Below, piece by piece: positions 1-8,548 of a stretch of DNA of 12,807 bases. The number at the start of each line of letters is the position of its first letter. Position 1 is the first letter of the stretch. Location: assembly GCA_018333775.1 (NCBI GenBank), contig JAGXSO010000121.1:1-12807 (forward strand). Direction: 5' to 3'. The position numbers and the translations under genes are program-made. Source of the stretch: Truepera sp. GTDB lineage: Bacteria; Deinococcota; Deinococci; Deinococcales; Trueperaceae. Under the pieces are notes generated by a model that was not told the origin of the DNA, did not search any database, and worked only from the letters and a program-made list of their open reading frames with translations.

Positions 1-78
1 AAGATGACGACTTCTCAGACCCGGCGTACTACAAAGAGTAAGCCTGATTCCACGGTCGATTGGGACGAAGAGTTTTAG
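1..78 (+). CDS. 3' end of an unidentified upstream gene (partial, frame uncertain)
   Basis: Two frames are open into the window edge and both end in acidic, aromatic tails typical of a protein C-terminus. Frame 1 runs to TAG at 76-78 and ends in DSTVDWDEEF, six bases before the next start codon. Frame 3 ends at TAA 39-41 with DDDFSDPAYYKE. Either the upstream gene ends at 78, or it ends at 41 and a 24-codon ORF starting at ATG 4 overlaps its end. I do not recognise either tail and cannot choose between them. The tight spacing to the next gene suggests a shared transcript. Confidence 0.3.
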   Translation, partial: KMTTSQTRRTTKSKPDSTVDWDEEF

Positions 79-84
79 GCGGCG

Positions 85-2760
85 GTGGTTAACCCGATCT
101 ATCAGGCCACCGTGACTGCGCTTGAGGCGCTCCTCTCGCCGCGGGTAGTCTCTCGTCTGCTGCAAGAAGGTCTCTTGCAGGTCGGCAAAAGCCCGGAAAC
201 GGTCAGCTACCCGGAGATCGAGACCATCCTCAAGGCCCAGGTCTACCGCCAATTGCAGGTTGCCATGCCGGTGGTCAAGGCTAAGGAGGTTATCCAGAGC
301 CTGCTGGCAGAGCTAGCTGCCGTCCAGCCCACGGCTGTGCCGGCTGCGCTAAAGGCCCAGGGTGAGGCGCTGGCTGAGCTTAAGAAGGCGCTGTTACCCT
401 TTAATCTCTACTTTGAATGGCCAGAGACCCAGAAGCTGCGCGCCCAACTTCAACTGCTGGAGGCCGAACAGCAGGCTGGCCGCGCTGCCGAGGCGTTGCT
501 CCAGAGCAGCCAAGACCAGCTGGCGCTGCTGCGCCAGAAGCTCGAAGACCAACTGGTTATCCAGGCCCGTGAGTTGAGCGAGCTGCAAGCCGCACTCTTA
601 GTGGTGAGAAGTTTGGGAGGGCCCAAGGTGCGGCGGCTTGAGAACCTGCTGCAGCAGATTGCTAGCGAGCAGCAGCGCCGTCAGCTGGCCCCAGCCGAGA
701 TCGAGCGCGCCCGCAAGCTTGCTACCGACCTGCGCAAGCTGATGGAGTCGAGCGTTGTCAACGAAATTGTCGGGCGGAGCCTTGAAGGGCTACCCCCCGT
801 GCCGACGGGAGGATTGCTCGATCCGGAAGAGGACGAGGCGCCGCTGATCGACATGGCAGCGCTCGACCCAGAGATAAGCAGCCGCCTGCTGCTTATCGAT
901 GTGGAGCGCGAGAGTCAGGAGCTAAATGCCCTGACCGATGAGTACGCTAACCTGCTCGGTCTCGACCCCGCGTTAAAGGAGCGCGTTGCTGAGCTTTATC
1001 AGCGGCTCATGCAGCGGCAGCCGCTAGGAGGGGACCTGAGCCACTTGCGCAGCGACCTGCAGCTGGCGCAGGGAGCGTGGCGCGGTCGCTTAAGCCGTGA
1101 GTTTCGCGATCTGGCACAGCAGCTAGAGCGCTTACTACCCGATGGCGGCGATGCTGCTTTGGCGGTGCAGGTGTCGCTCAGCATCCTAGAGACCACCTTG
1201 CCCGCTCCGGCCGATATTGAACAGGCGCGCGAGTTAGCGGCCTTGGCGCGCGAGGCGGCGGCACGTCAACGTGAGGTAGGCTCGGCGCTGCAGCTTAAAC
1301 TCAACCAGCAGGCGCAAGCCATCGAGCAGTTGCAGCGGATAGCTAAGCGTTATCAGGACGAAGCTATCGGCGCTGCTGAGGGTGTCAGGCTTAAGCAGGC
1401 CCTTGCCACCTTAGAAGGGGTACACAGCCAGGGCCATCTCTCTCCCGAACAGGTTACCGACGCCCGGCAGCTAGCGGGAGAGCTTGAAGGGCTGGTGGCT
1501 CGTCAGGCTACCGCCCTGGACGGGCAGCGCGCCCAAGTGCGCAGCTTGCTGCATCAGGTTGAAGCCCTGCCTATGTGGAGCCTGGCCGCTGCCGGTGAGC
1601 GGCTGGTCACGGCCTTAAAGCAACAGTTACTGCAGCTTGACGTAGCGCCCCTGGCGCCGGCTGAGCTGGCCGCTGCCAAAGCGTGGGTTGATAAGTTCAA
1701 GAACGATTTGCGAGAGGCGTATCAGGGCGAGCTTAGCCGCCTGATGGCACAGGCTCGCGACCTGGGCGATACCGAAGCGCTTAGCTACATCCGGACCGCC
1801 TTGGTACATAGTGAGTCCGGGCTTTTCCCCAGCCTAACTGCTGCTCACGAGGCGCTGACAAGCGCCGTTGAGCGCCACCGTGCCAAGCAGCTGCGCGAGC
1901 TACACCAACTCGAGACCGAGAGCCGCCGTTACGCGCACGCCCCTGAGTTTGCCGAGCTGTCCAGCTTGCTGCAGGCCGCTAAAGCCGACCTGACGGCGGG
2001 TCAGCTCGCCCGCGGGCTTAAGCAAGGCCGGCTGCGGCTAGAGGCCTTGCGCCAGCAGAGTGCGCAGCAGGCCGAGAGCTTTTTGCCGCGCTTAGACTTC
2101 GCGCTAAGCACCTTTGAGCCGTTGGCGCGGCTTAACAGCGACGACAGCCACATGGCAGGCCGCATCCTCAGCCACCTCGACAGTCAGCGGGAGGCGTTCA
2201 GCCGGGTCTCGCCCGCCATGCAGCACGAACTCTTAACTGCGCTCCGTCAGGCTGAAGAGCTGCTGGAGGTGCTGCGCGACGAATACGAAGCGACCCGCGC
2301 GGTAGCCGATCAACTAGTTAGCAGCAACGCCATTGACGACCTGTTGGGGCTGTTCGACGCGCCTAGCCCTGAACCCGTGGTGGTGCGCGGTCGGCACCCG
2401 GCCCTGGATGACTGGCTGGACAGCTACCTCAGCGTACCCGGTGTGCGGTGCGCAGCCATTCTCGCGGCCTCTGAGATGCTGGCGGGAAGGCTCTCCTCTC
2501 AGCAGAACCCTGCCCCGGTACAGGCGGTGCTGAGAGAGCTAATCGGTAGGCTTACTCAACTGGGGGACCGGCTGGCCCTGGGAGCACCCAGATTGCTTAC
2601 CCTGGAGCTGTCAAAACAGAGCGTGGTGGTGCAACCGGCGCTGACTTGCCTGCTCGTGATCGTTCTTGATGTACCGACCGGGCTGAGCCTGGTCCTTCAT
2701 AAGCTCCGGCGCGAACTGCCTGCCTTGACCACTATCCTGCGTGATCTTAGCCTCTCTTGA
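85..2760 (+). CDS. Large coiled-coil protein with a probable C-terminal Roadblock/LC7-like domain
   Basis: 891 residues starting at GTG 85; no strong Shine-Dalgarno is visible, so translation may be coupled to the upstream gene. There is no signal peptide or membrane segment, so it is probably cytoplasmic. Residues 1 to about 75 form a predicted helical head (LLSPRVVSRLLQEGLLQVG). Residues 80 to about 755 are almost wholly Leu/Ala/Glu/Gln/Arg-rich heptad-like sequence, as in long coiled-coil scaffolds. From about residue 770 the character changes. PGVRCAAIL, a helix, then LLTLELSKQSVVVQPA and LLVIVLDVPTGLSLVLHKL follow the alternating strand and helix order of Roadblock/LC7 (MglB-like) domains, which dimerise and often bind small GTPases. 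Its stop overlaps the start of tsaE by 20 bases. The domain call is my inference from pattern. An SMC-like or other structural coiled coil without this domain is the alternative. No function can be named. Confidence 0.85.
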   Translation: MVNPIYQATVTALEALLSPRVVSRLLQEGLLQVGKSPETVSYPEIETILKAQVYRQLQVAMPVVKAKEVIQSLLAELAAVQPTAVPAALKAQGEALAELKKALLPFNLYFEWPETQKLRAQLQLLEAEQQAGRAAEALLQSSQDQLALLRQKLEDQLVIQARELSELQAALLVVRSLGGPKVRRLENLLQQIASEQQRRQLAPAEIERARKLATDLRKLMESSVVNEIVGRSLEGLPPVPTGGLLDPEEDEAPLIDMAALDPEISSRLLLIDVERESQELNALTDEYANLLGLDPALKERVAELYQRLMQRQPLGGDLSHLRSDLQLAQGAWRGRLSREFRDLAQQLERLLPDGGDAALAVQVSLSILETTLPAPADIEQARELAALAREAAARQREVGSALQLKLNQQAQAIEQLQRIAKRYQDEAIGAAEGVRLKQALATLEGVHSQGHLSPEQVTDARQLAGELEGLVARQATALDGQRAQVRSLLHQVEALPMWSLAAAGERLVTALKQQLLQLDVAPLAPAELAAAKAWVDKFKNDLREAYQGELSRLMAQARDLGDTEALSYIRTALVHSESGLFPSLTAAHEALTSAVERHRAKQLRELHQLETESRRYAHAPEFAELSSLLQAAKADLTAGQLARGLKQGRLRLEALRQQSAQQAESFLPRLDFALSTFEPLARLNSDDSHMAGRILSHLDSQREAFSRVSPAMQHELLTALRQAEELLEVLRDEYEATRAVADQLVSSNAIDDLLGLFDAPSPEPVVVRGRHPALDDWLDSYLSVPGVRCAAILAASEMLAGRLSSQQNPAPVQAVLRELIGRLTQLGDRLALGAPRLLTLELSKQSVVVQPALTCLLVIVLDVPTGLSLVLHKLRRELPALTTILRDLSLS

Positions 2761-3169
2761 CGACACTAGAGCGCTGGTGCAGCTTATCGCTAGGCGCTGC
2801 CCGGCAGGCTCGCTGCTGCTGTTAGCCGGGCCGCTGGGAGCCGGCAAGACCACCTTAGTGCAGCAGCTAGCGCTCGAGCTCGGCTCCGTAGCGGCGGTTA
2901 GCAGCCCGACCTATACCCTGATCCATGAGTACCCCACACCCCTTGGCTGGCTGGTGCATTGCGATGCCTACCGCTTACCCAGCGCCCTGACCCTGATCGA
3001 TCTGGGGTTGGATGACTACCTGGCGCGCTCCCGCCTGGTGGTGGTGGAATGGGGTGAGGAGCTGCTGAGCCACTATCCTCAGGCCTGGCTGCTGAGGCTT
3101 AGCTTGGTGGGCGAAACGCGGCGGGCTGAGCTGTGGCAAGGTGACATCCCGTCCTTAGGAAACCGCTAA
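2741..3169 (+). CDS. tsaE: tRNA threonylcarbamoyladenosine biosynthesis ATPase TsaE
   Basis: 142 residues, normal for TsaE (about 140-160). TsaE is the ATPase partner of TsaB and TsaD in making N6-threonylcarbamoyladenosine at position 37 of ANN-decoding tRNAs in the cytoplasm. A Walker A loop lies at residues 30-37 (GPLGAGKT). It is followed by the family signatures SPTYTLIHEY (55-64), HCDAYRL (73-79) and VVEWGEEL (101-108), the last holding the conserved acidic/Trp segment. The GTG start at 2741 lies inside the upstream gene (20-base overlap), giving the usual short N-terminal LDDT helix before the P-loop, and implies translational coupling. It faces lipA tail to tail across 40 bases with no clear terminator. 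tsaB and tsaD are not in this window. Confidence 0.93.
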   Translation: MILASLDDTRALVQLIARRCPAGSLLLLAGPLGAGKTTLVQQLALELGSVAAVSSPTYTLIHEYPTPLGWLVHCDAYRLPSALTLIDLGLDDYLARSRLVVVEWGEELLSHYPQAWLLRLSLVGETRRAELWQGDIPSLGNR

Positions 3170-3209
3170 CAGTGCCGCTCAGCAGTCGGCCAAGGAAGTG
3201 GCGAAAACC

Positions 3210-4841
<1,632 letters not shown>

Positions 4842-4953
4842 TCTTTGGCCACTAAGAGGATGAAAAGGCGATCAGTCTCTCAGCTAGTACGGCTTCGCCT
4901 CGGCGCGCCCTTCTGAAAGCCTGAAGGACTGATAGGCCCAAGGGTTTCGCCCC

Positions 4954-4985
4954 TACTTGAATACTCGAATACTCGAATACTTGAC
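4954..4985 (+). repeat. Short tandem repeat, four 8-bp units
   Basis: Four head-to-tail copies of TACTYGAM: TACTTGAA, TACTCGAA, TACTCGAA, TACTTGAC, followed by a partial TACTG. It lies in the lipB-ppa divergent spacer, about 30 bp before the ppa -10 element. It could be a slippage-prone microsatellite or a repeated protein-binding site. Confidence 0.8.
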
Positions 4986-5016
4986 TACTGATTTTCGGGA
5001 GGGGGTCTGGCTGGAG

Positions 5017-5022
5017 TACAAT
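5017..5022 (+). promoter_or_regulatory. -10 element of the ppa promoter
   Basis: TACAAT matches the consensus -10 in five of six positions and would start transcription near 5029, about 25 bases before the ppa ATG and just before its ribosome site AAGGAG. No good -35 lies 16-18 bp upstream (TTCGGG at 4994-4999). An activator, possibly at the 4954-4985 repeat, may compensate. Confidence 0.45.
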
Positions 5023-5053
5023 GCAGCGATGAACCCCGCCCCGAAGGAGAGCC

Positions 5054-5581
5054 ATGCCCAATCTGTTCGAGATCCCCGCCGGTGATCAGGCCCCTGATAT
5101 CGTCAACGCCATCATCGAGGTAGCCAAAAACAGCAGTAATAAGTATGAGTACGACCCCAAACTAGAGATTTTCAGGCTTGACCGTGCCTTATATAGCCCG
5201 CTTCACTATCCCGGCTGTTACGGTTTTGTCCCCAGCACGTTAGCCGAAGATGGCGACCCAGTCGATATCCTGGTCTTAACTAACGAGCCGACCTTTCCCG
5301 GCGCCTTGCTTATGGCCAGGCCGCTAGGCTACCTAGAGATGAGCGACGAGAAGGGGCGCGATCAGAAGGTGTTGGCGGTGCCTACCGGCGACCCGCGCTA
5401 CGACGCCAGCCGCCACCTGGACAATATCTCGCGCCACCGCCTGCGCGAGATTGAGCACTTCTTCACCATCTACAAGGAGCTCGAGGGGAAACGGGTCAAG
5501 GTCGACGGTTGGCGCGGCATGGACGAAACACACCGGCTGATCCGCGAGGGGATGAAGAGCTTCAAGCGCAGCGCTACTTAG
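5054..5581 (+). CDS. ppa: Inorganic pyrophosphatase, family I
   Basis: 175 residues, typical of bacterial family I soluble pyrophosphatases (about 170-180). It hydrolyses PPi to two phosphates in the cytoplasm, using Mg2+, and pulls biosynthetic reactions forward. The signature DGDPVDILVL begins at D66 and supplies metal ligands D66, D68 and D71. Also conserved are the KYEYD segment (K30, E32), R44, Y56 in CYGFVP, and the C-terminal HFFTIYKELEGKRVKVDGW block. The ATG at 5054 is preceded by AAGGAG at 5043-5048, a good ribosome site. An out-of-frame ATG at 5029 is not used. Its TAG stop overlaps the stop codon of convergent nrdB by 4 bases. Confidence 0.97.
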   Translation: MPNLFEIPAGDQAPDIVNAIIEVAKNSSNKYEYDPKLEIFRLDRALYSPLHYPGCYGFVPSTLAEDGDPVDILVLTNEPTFPGALLMARPLGYLEMSDEKGRDQKVLAVPTGDPRYDASRHLDNISRHRLREIEHFFTIYKELEGKRVKVDGWRGMDETHRLIREGMKSFKRSAT

Positions 5582-6564
5582 CCGAACAGGTCGTCCTCGC
5601 TGAAGGTCTTGACCTTCTTGGCATAGGCGGTAGGGCGCTTGTGGAAGAAATCGACGTGCTTACCGGCTAGCAGCTCCTCCTCGAACCAGAGTGTCGCGGC
5701 GACGGCTACGGGGTCTACCGTCCACAGCGGCGTCAGCCCGATCGTCTCCAGGGAGGTGTTGAAACGGTGCTGGATAAAGGCTTCGATCTGGGTTCGGGGG
5801 AGGAAGCCGAGCTCTCCATCTTCAAAGATCCAGTCCAGGATAGCCCGCTCGGCCATATACGCCTGGCGGCAGGCCCGTGCCACCTCATCATAGAAGGCAT
5901 CGTCGAACCAGTGCGGGAACTCGAGCTTCAAGATCTCGAGTAGCTGATAGCCAAACAGGCCGTGAATCTGTTCCTCTTTGCTGGTGGCCTCGACGATATT
6001 GGCGATGCCTTTGAACAGCTGGTGGCTCTTGTCAAAGGCCTTCATGATCAGGAACTGACCGAAGAGGCTGACGTGTTCGACAAAAACGCTGAACAACAAG
6101 ATGGAAAAGGCGTAGGCGCGACCGTCGCAGTCGGTCCTCAGGCTCGGCGGCTGCGCCAGGTGCTGGTTTAACACGGCGAGTCGCGCCTGCATTGCCGGTA
6201 CCTGGTCCAGGCGTTCGAACTCCCGGTTAAGCCCTAACAGCTCGAGCAGGTGCGCATACGCATCCTGATGGCGCACTTCGGACTCCGCGAAGGTGTAGCC
6301 GACCGCAGCGACTTCGGGCTTGGGGAAGCGTTTATAGATATCACCCCAGAAAGTCTTCACCGCGACCTCGACCTGCGCGATGGCCAGCATCGTGCGCGTG
6401 ATAGCCTGCCGCTCGGCCGCGGTAACCCGAGCGCGAAAGTCGTGGACATCTTCGGTCAGGTTAAACTCGGTGTGCAGCCAGTAGGAGTGCCGGATGGCGT
6501 CGCGGTAGGCCAAAAACTGCGGGTACTCGACCGGTCTGAGGTGCATCCTGCGATCGGTCAGCAT
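5578..6564 (-). CDS. nrdB: Ribonucleoside-diphosphate reductase, beta (radical-generating) subunit NrdB, class I
   Basis: 328 residues. The beta subunit holds the dinuclear metal site that generates the radical passed to NrdA. The expected metal ligands can be placed: D42, E96, H99 (AESEVRHQDAYAHLL), E163 (FVEHVSLFGQF), E198 and H201 (KEEQIHGLFGYQ). Y103, four residues after H99, is at the position of the E. coli radical tyrosine Y122, so a tyrosyl-radical enzyme is likely rather than the Tyr-less class Ic type. The C-terminal tail (SEDDLFG) is acidic, ends in an aromatic and should dock on NrdA. Tyrosine in PTAYAKK may serve radical transfer. No N-terminal ATP-cone is present. It starts 2 bases after the nrdA stop with GAGG in the nrdA end as a ribosome site, so it is cotranscribed. 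Confidence 0.96.
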   Translation of the reverse strand: MLTDRRMHLRPVEYPQFLAYRDAIRHSYWLHTEFNLTEDVHDFRARVTAAERQAITRTMLAIAQVEVAVKTFWGDIYKRFPKPEVAAVGYTFAESEVRHQDAYAHLLELLGLNREFERLDQVPAMQARLAVLNQHLAQPPSLRTDCDGRAYAFSILLFSVFVEHVSLFGQFLIMKAFDKSHQLFKGIANIVEATSKEEQIHGLFGYQLLEILKLEFPHWFDDAFYDEVARACRQAYMAERAILDWIFEDGELGFLPRTQIEAFIQHRFNTSLETIGLTPLWTVDPVAVAATLWFEEELLAGKHVDFFHKRPTAYAKKVKTFSEDDLFG

Positions 6565-6566
6565 GC

Positions 6567-8276
6567 CTAGGCCTCACACGACGAGCAGACCAGCAGGTTG
6601 CGGTTGAAGACCTGCGCGGCGTTCATACTGTGCTGATAGTAGAGGCTCTTGAGGCCCCGCTGCCACGCCTCGAGGTAAAGCGCGTTGAGCTCCTTGGCCG
6701 GGGTGTCCGGATGAATCATCAGGTTCAGCGACTGCCCCTGGTCGATAAACGGCTGACGCTGCGCGGCCTGAATGACCAGGTCGAGCTGGCTGATTTCGGC
6801 AAAGGTGGCAAAGACGAGCTTTTCCTCGGCCCCTAAAAAGTCGAGGTGCTGCACGCTGCCATCGTGTTCCAGGATGCTCCGCCAGACCGCCGGGTTGTCC
6901 CGGCCCAGTTCGGCGAGCAGCGCTTTGAGCACGGGGTTCTGGTAGCTACTTACGGCCTTGGCCAGGTCGCGCACGTAGTAGTTCGAGCGCAGCGGTTCGA
7001 TGCTCTGAGAAACCTGGCCGAGGATGAAGGAGCTGGAGGTGGTCGGCGCGATCGCCAGCAGGGTGGTGTTACGGCGGCCGTAGCCCTCCAGCAGTTCGGG
7101 TTCGCCGTAGCGCCTGGCTAACTCGGCGGAGGCGGCATGGGCGGCTTCGCGCAGGGCGCGGAAGATCGCGACGTTTTTCAGCGCAGCGGTCAGGCTTCCT
7201 AGCGGGATCATCTGCGCCTGCAGGTAGCTGTGCCAGCCGACCACCCCGATGCCCAAAGCACGGTGGCGCAGGGCGAAGCGCCGCGCCCGCTCGAAATAGG
7301 GGATTCCTTCGGTCCGCTCGATAAACTCCGTCATCACTGCGTCGAGAAAATACGTCAGGAGCTGGACCGCATCAGTATCCTGCCACTCGTCAAAGTAAAG
7401 GAGGTTCATGCTGGAAAGGTCGCAGACGAACGACTCATCGGCCGTGACCGGCAGCATGATCTCGCTACAGAGGTTGCTCGAGCGAATCTCCAGGCCCCGG
7501 TCGCGGTAGACGTCGGCAGCCCCGCGGTTGGCGTTATCGGTAAAGAGGAGGTAAGGCAGCCCTACCTCGCTGCGCTTTTGCAGCACCCGCGCCCAGAGCC
7601 GCCGCTTCGCCTGGTCGCCGTCACGCATCGCAGTAAGCCAGGCGTCGCTGACTGTCACGCCAAAGAAGATGTTCTGGATGGGGTTGCCGTCTGAGCGCAG
7701 CTCCAAAAACTCGCCACTGTCGGGATGATCGATGGGGAGATAGGCCGCGAAGGAGCCGCGACGGGTCGCACCCTGCTTGGTGACGTCGATCAGAGTGTCA
7801 AGCAGGCGCATGAAGTTCACCGCGCCTTCGGACTCGCCGTTGTCACGAATGGGCGAGCCGCGCCCGCGCAGATCGCCAAAGTAGGCGCTGGTCCCGCCGC
7901 CGTACTTGCTCATGATGCCGACTTCGGCAGCCGTGCCGAGGATGCCAACCATGCTATCAGGCACATACGAACCGAAGCAGCTAATGGGAAGACCGCGGGA
8001 CAGCCCAAAGTTGGCCCAGATCGGAGTGGACAGCGAATACCAGCCGCGCGACAGATAATCGTAAAAGCGCTCGGCAAAGCCCTGCATGCCAGGGAGCAGC
8101 GCTTCGGCGCGCTCCGCAATCTCCCGCAGGCGTTTTTCCGGCGTGATGCCGGGGAGCAGATAGCCCTGCCGTAAAAAGGCTCGGCTTTCGTCGGTCAGCC
8201 AGGAGAAGGGAGGACGCTCGTGGAGTGGCGCGCTGTAACTGGTCTGAAGTGGCTTGATGGTGGACAGTTGTGACAT
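6567..8276 (-). CDS. nrdA: Ribonucleoside-diphosphate reductase, alpha (catalytic) subunit NrdA, short form without ATP-cone
   Basis: 569 residues from ATG 8276. The frame stays open to an ATG at 8342, but that lies inside the riboswitch, and 8276 has GGAGG at 8281-8285 five bases away. It reduces ribonucleotides to deoxyribonucleotides for DNA synthesis. Active-site residues are visible: redox pair C100 (GLPISCFGSY) and C285 (FVCDLSSMNL), thiyl-radical C270 with N268 and E272 (NLCSEIMLP), radical-transfer tyrosines Y546-Y547 (LYYQ), and C-terminal shuttle cysteines C564 and C567 (CSSCEA). Compared with E. coli NrdA (761 residues) it lacks the N-terminal ATP-cone, so dATP feedback of the usual kind is not expected. 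It is first gene of nrdA-nrdB, controlled by a B12 riboswitch and probably by NrdR. Confidence 0.96.
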   Translation of the reverse strand: MSQLSTIKPLQTSYSAPLHERPPFSWLTDESRAFLRQGYLLPGITPEKRLREIAERAEALLPGMQGFAERFYDYLSRGWYSLSTPIWANFGLSRGLPISCFGSYVPDSMVGILGTAAEVGIMSKYGGGTSAYFGDLRGRGSPIRDNGESEGAVNFMRLLDTLIDVTKQGATRRGSFAAYLPIDHPDSGEFLELRSDGNPIQNIFFGVTVSDAWLTAMRDGDQAKRRLWARVLQKRSEVGLPYLLFTDNANRGAADVYRDRGLEIRSSNLCSEIMLPVTADESFVCDLSSMNLLYFDEWQDTDAVQLLTYFLDAVMTEFIERTEGIPYFERARRFALRHRALGIGVVGWHSYLQAQMIPLGSLTAALKNVAIFRALREAAHAASAELARRYGEPELLEGYGRRNTTLLAIAPTTSSSFILGQVSQSIEPLRSNYYVRDLAKAVSSYQNPVLKALLAELGRDNPAVWRSILEHDGSVQHLDFLGAEEKLVFATFAEISQLDLVIQAAQRQPFIDQGQSLNLMIHPDTPAKELNALYLEAWQRGLKSLYYQHSMNAAQVFNRNLLVCSSCEA

Positions 8277-8286
8277 ATAACCTCCG

Positions 8287-8307
8287 GTGCCCCTCCGTCG
8301 AGGGCGT
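8287..8307 (-). promoter_or_regulatory. Candidate expression-platform hairpin next to the nrdA ribosome site
   Basis: Between the riboswitch aptamer and the GGAGG ribosome site the transcript has CCCTC, loop GACG, GAGGG (8291-8304), extendable with a bulge. The CCCTC strand could instead pair with the GGAGG at 8281-8285. Mutually exclusive pairings of this kind and the lack of a T-run suggest translational rather than termination control. The mechanism is inferred. Confidence 0.45.
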
Positions 8308-8315
8308 GGGATGGC

Positions 8316-8472
8316 GTCGCTAAGCGGGTACTCGGACTTCACGTACTGGCCGTGTTACCGTTGCGGGACAGTGCCGGACTCTCACCGGCTTCCCCCGAAC
8401 CCTTTCTGGCATCTCTCCAACCGGGTCCTTCCTGGCGGAATTACTCGGGCGAAGCCTTACAGGCATAGCGAC
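8316..8472 (-). ncRNA. Cobalamin (adenosylcobalamin) riboswitch aptamer upstream of nrdA
   Basis: The minus-strand leader holds the conserved cobalamin core at 8355-8394: GGGAAGCCGGTGAGAGTCCGG followed by CACTGTCCCGCAACGGTAA. It includes the GCCGG/CCGGC hairpin and the GGGA/TCCC pairing. The B12 box equivalent is AAGTCCGAGTACCCGC at 8324-8339. A perfect 7-bp P1 helix closes the element: GTCGCTA (8466-8472, 5' strand) with TAGCGAC (8316-8322, 3' strand), placed directly after the B12 box as the family requires. Such riboswitches normally switch genes off when B12 is plentiful. Placed before a B12-independent class I reductase, as known in Streptomyces, it would shut off nrdAB when a B12-dependent enzyme can do the job. 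Confidence 0.95.
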
Positions 8473-8475
8473 TGT

Positions 8476-8512
8476 ATGTCCTGGCTAGTCAGTACCCTAT
8501 CTAGTAGGACAT
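8476..8512 (-). other. Possible 5'-terminal stem of the nrdAB leader RNA
   Basis: ATGTCCT (8506-8512) and AGGACAT (8476-8482) form a perfect 7-bp inverted repeat. Inside it CTAG recurs twice and can pair. The predicted transcription start is about 8513, so the hairpin would cap the 5' end of the mRNA, just before the riboswitch P1. NrdR box 2 lies within it. Confidence 0.4.
8492..8507 (-). promoter_or_regulatory. NrdR box 2 (downstream)
   Basis: CTACTAGATAGGGTAC matches about 9 of 16 positions of the NrdR box consensus ACACWATATATWGTGT. It is weaker than box 1 but shares its CTAGATA core. It is exactly 31 bp from box 1 (15-bp gap), the usual pair spacing that puts both on one face of DNA. 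It would be just downstream of the transcription start. Confidence 0.65.
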
Positions 8513-8519
8513 AGCAGGG

Positions 8520-8548
8520 ATACTACAATATCTAGTGTTTTGAGGCAA
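8520..8548 (-). promoter_or_regulatory. nrdAB promoter
   Basis: On the minus strand TTGCCT (-35, 8543-8548) and TAGTAT (-10, 8520-8525) are separated by 17 bp. The predicted start near 8513 leaves a leader of about 237 bases that contains the riboswitch. NrdR box 1 covers the spacer and half of the -10. Confidence 0.6.
8523..8538 (-). promoter_or_regulatory. NrdR box 1 (upstream)
   Basis: ACACTAGATATTGTAG matches 13 of 16 positions of the NrdR box consensus ACACWATATATWGTGT. NrdR is the zinc-finger/ATP-cone repressor that senses ATP/dATP and controls reductase genes through paired boxes. Its overlap with the promoter fits repression. The nrdR gene is not in this window. Confidence 0.75.

Noticed and set aside
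3170..3209. Terminator between convergent tsaE and lipA
   Set aside because: No stem followed by a T-run (or A-run for the other strand) is visible in these 40 bases.
4954..4985. CRISPR-like array
   Set aside because: Units are 8 bp and contiguous with no spacers; a simple tandem repeat.
4852..5061. 69-codon minus-strand ORF in the lipB-ppa spacer
   Set aside because: It runs through the tandem repeat and ppa promoter, has no homology signal and no ribosome site.
8277..8342. N-terminal extension of NrdA from ATG 8342
   Set aside because: It overlaps the riboswitch B12 box and P1 strand, and the ATG at 8276 has a well-spaced GGAGG.
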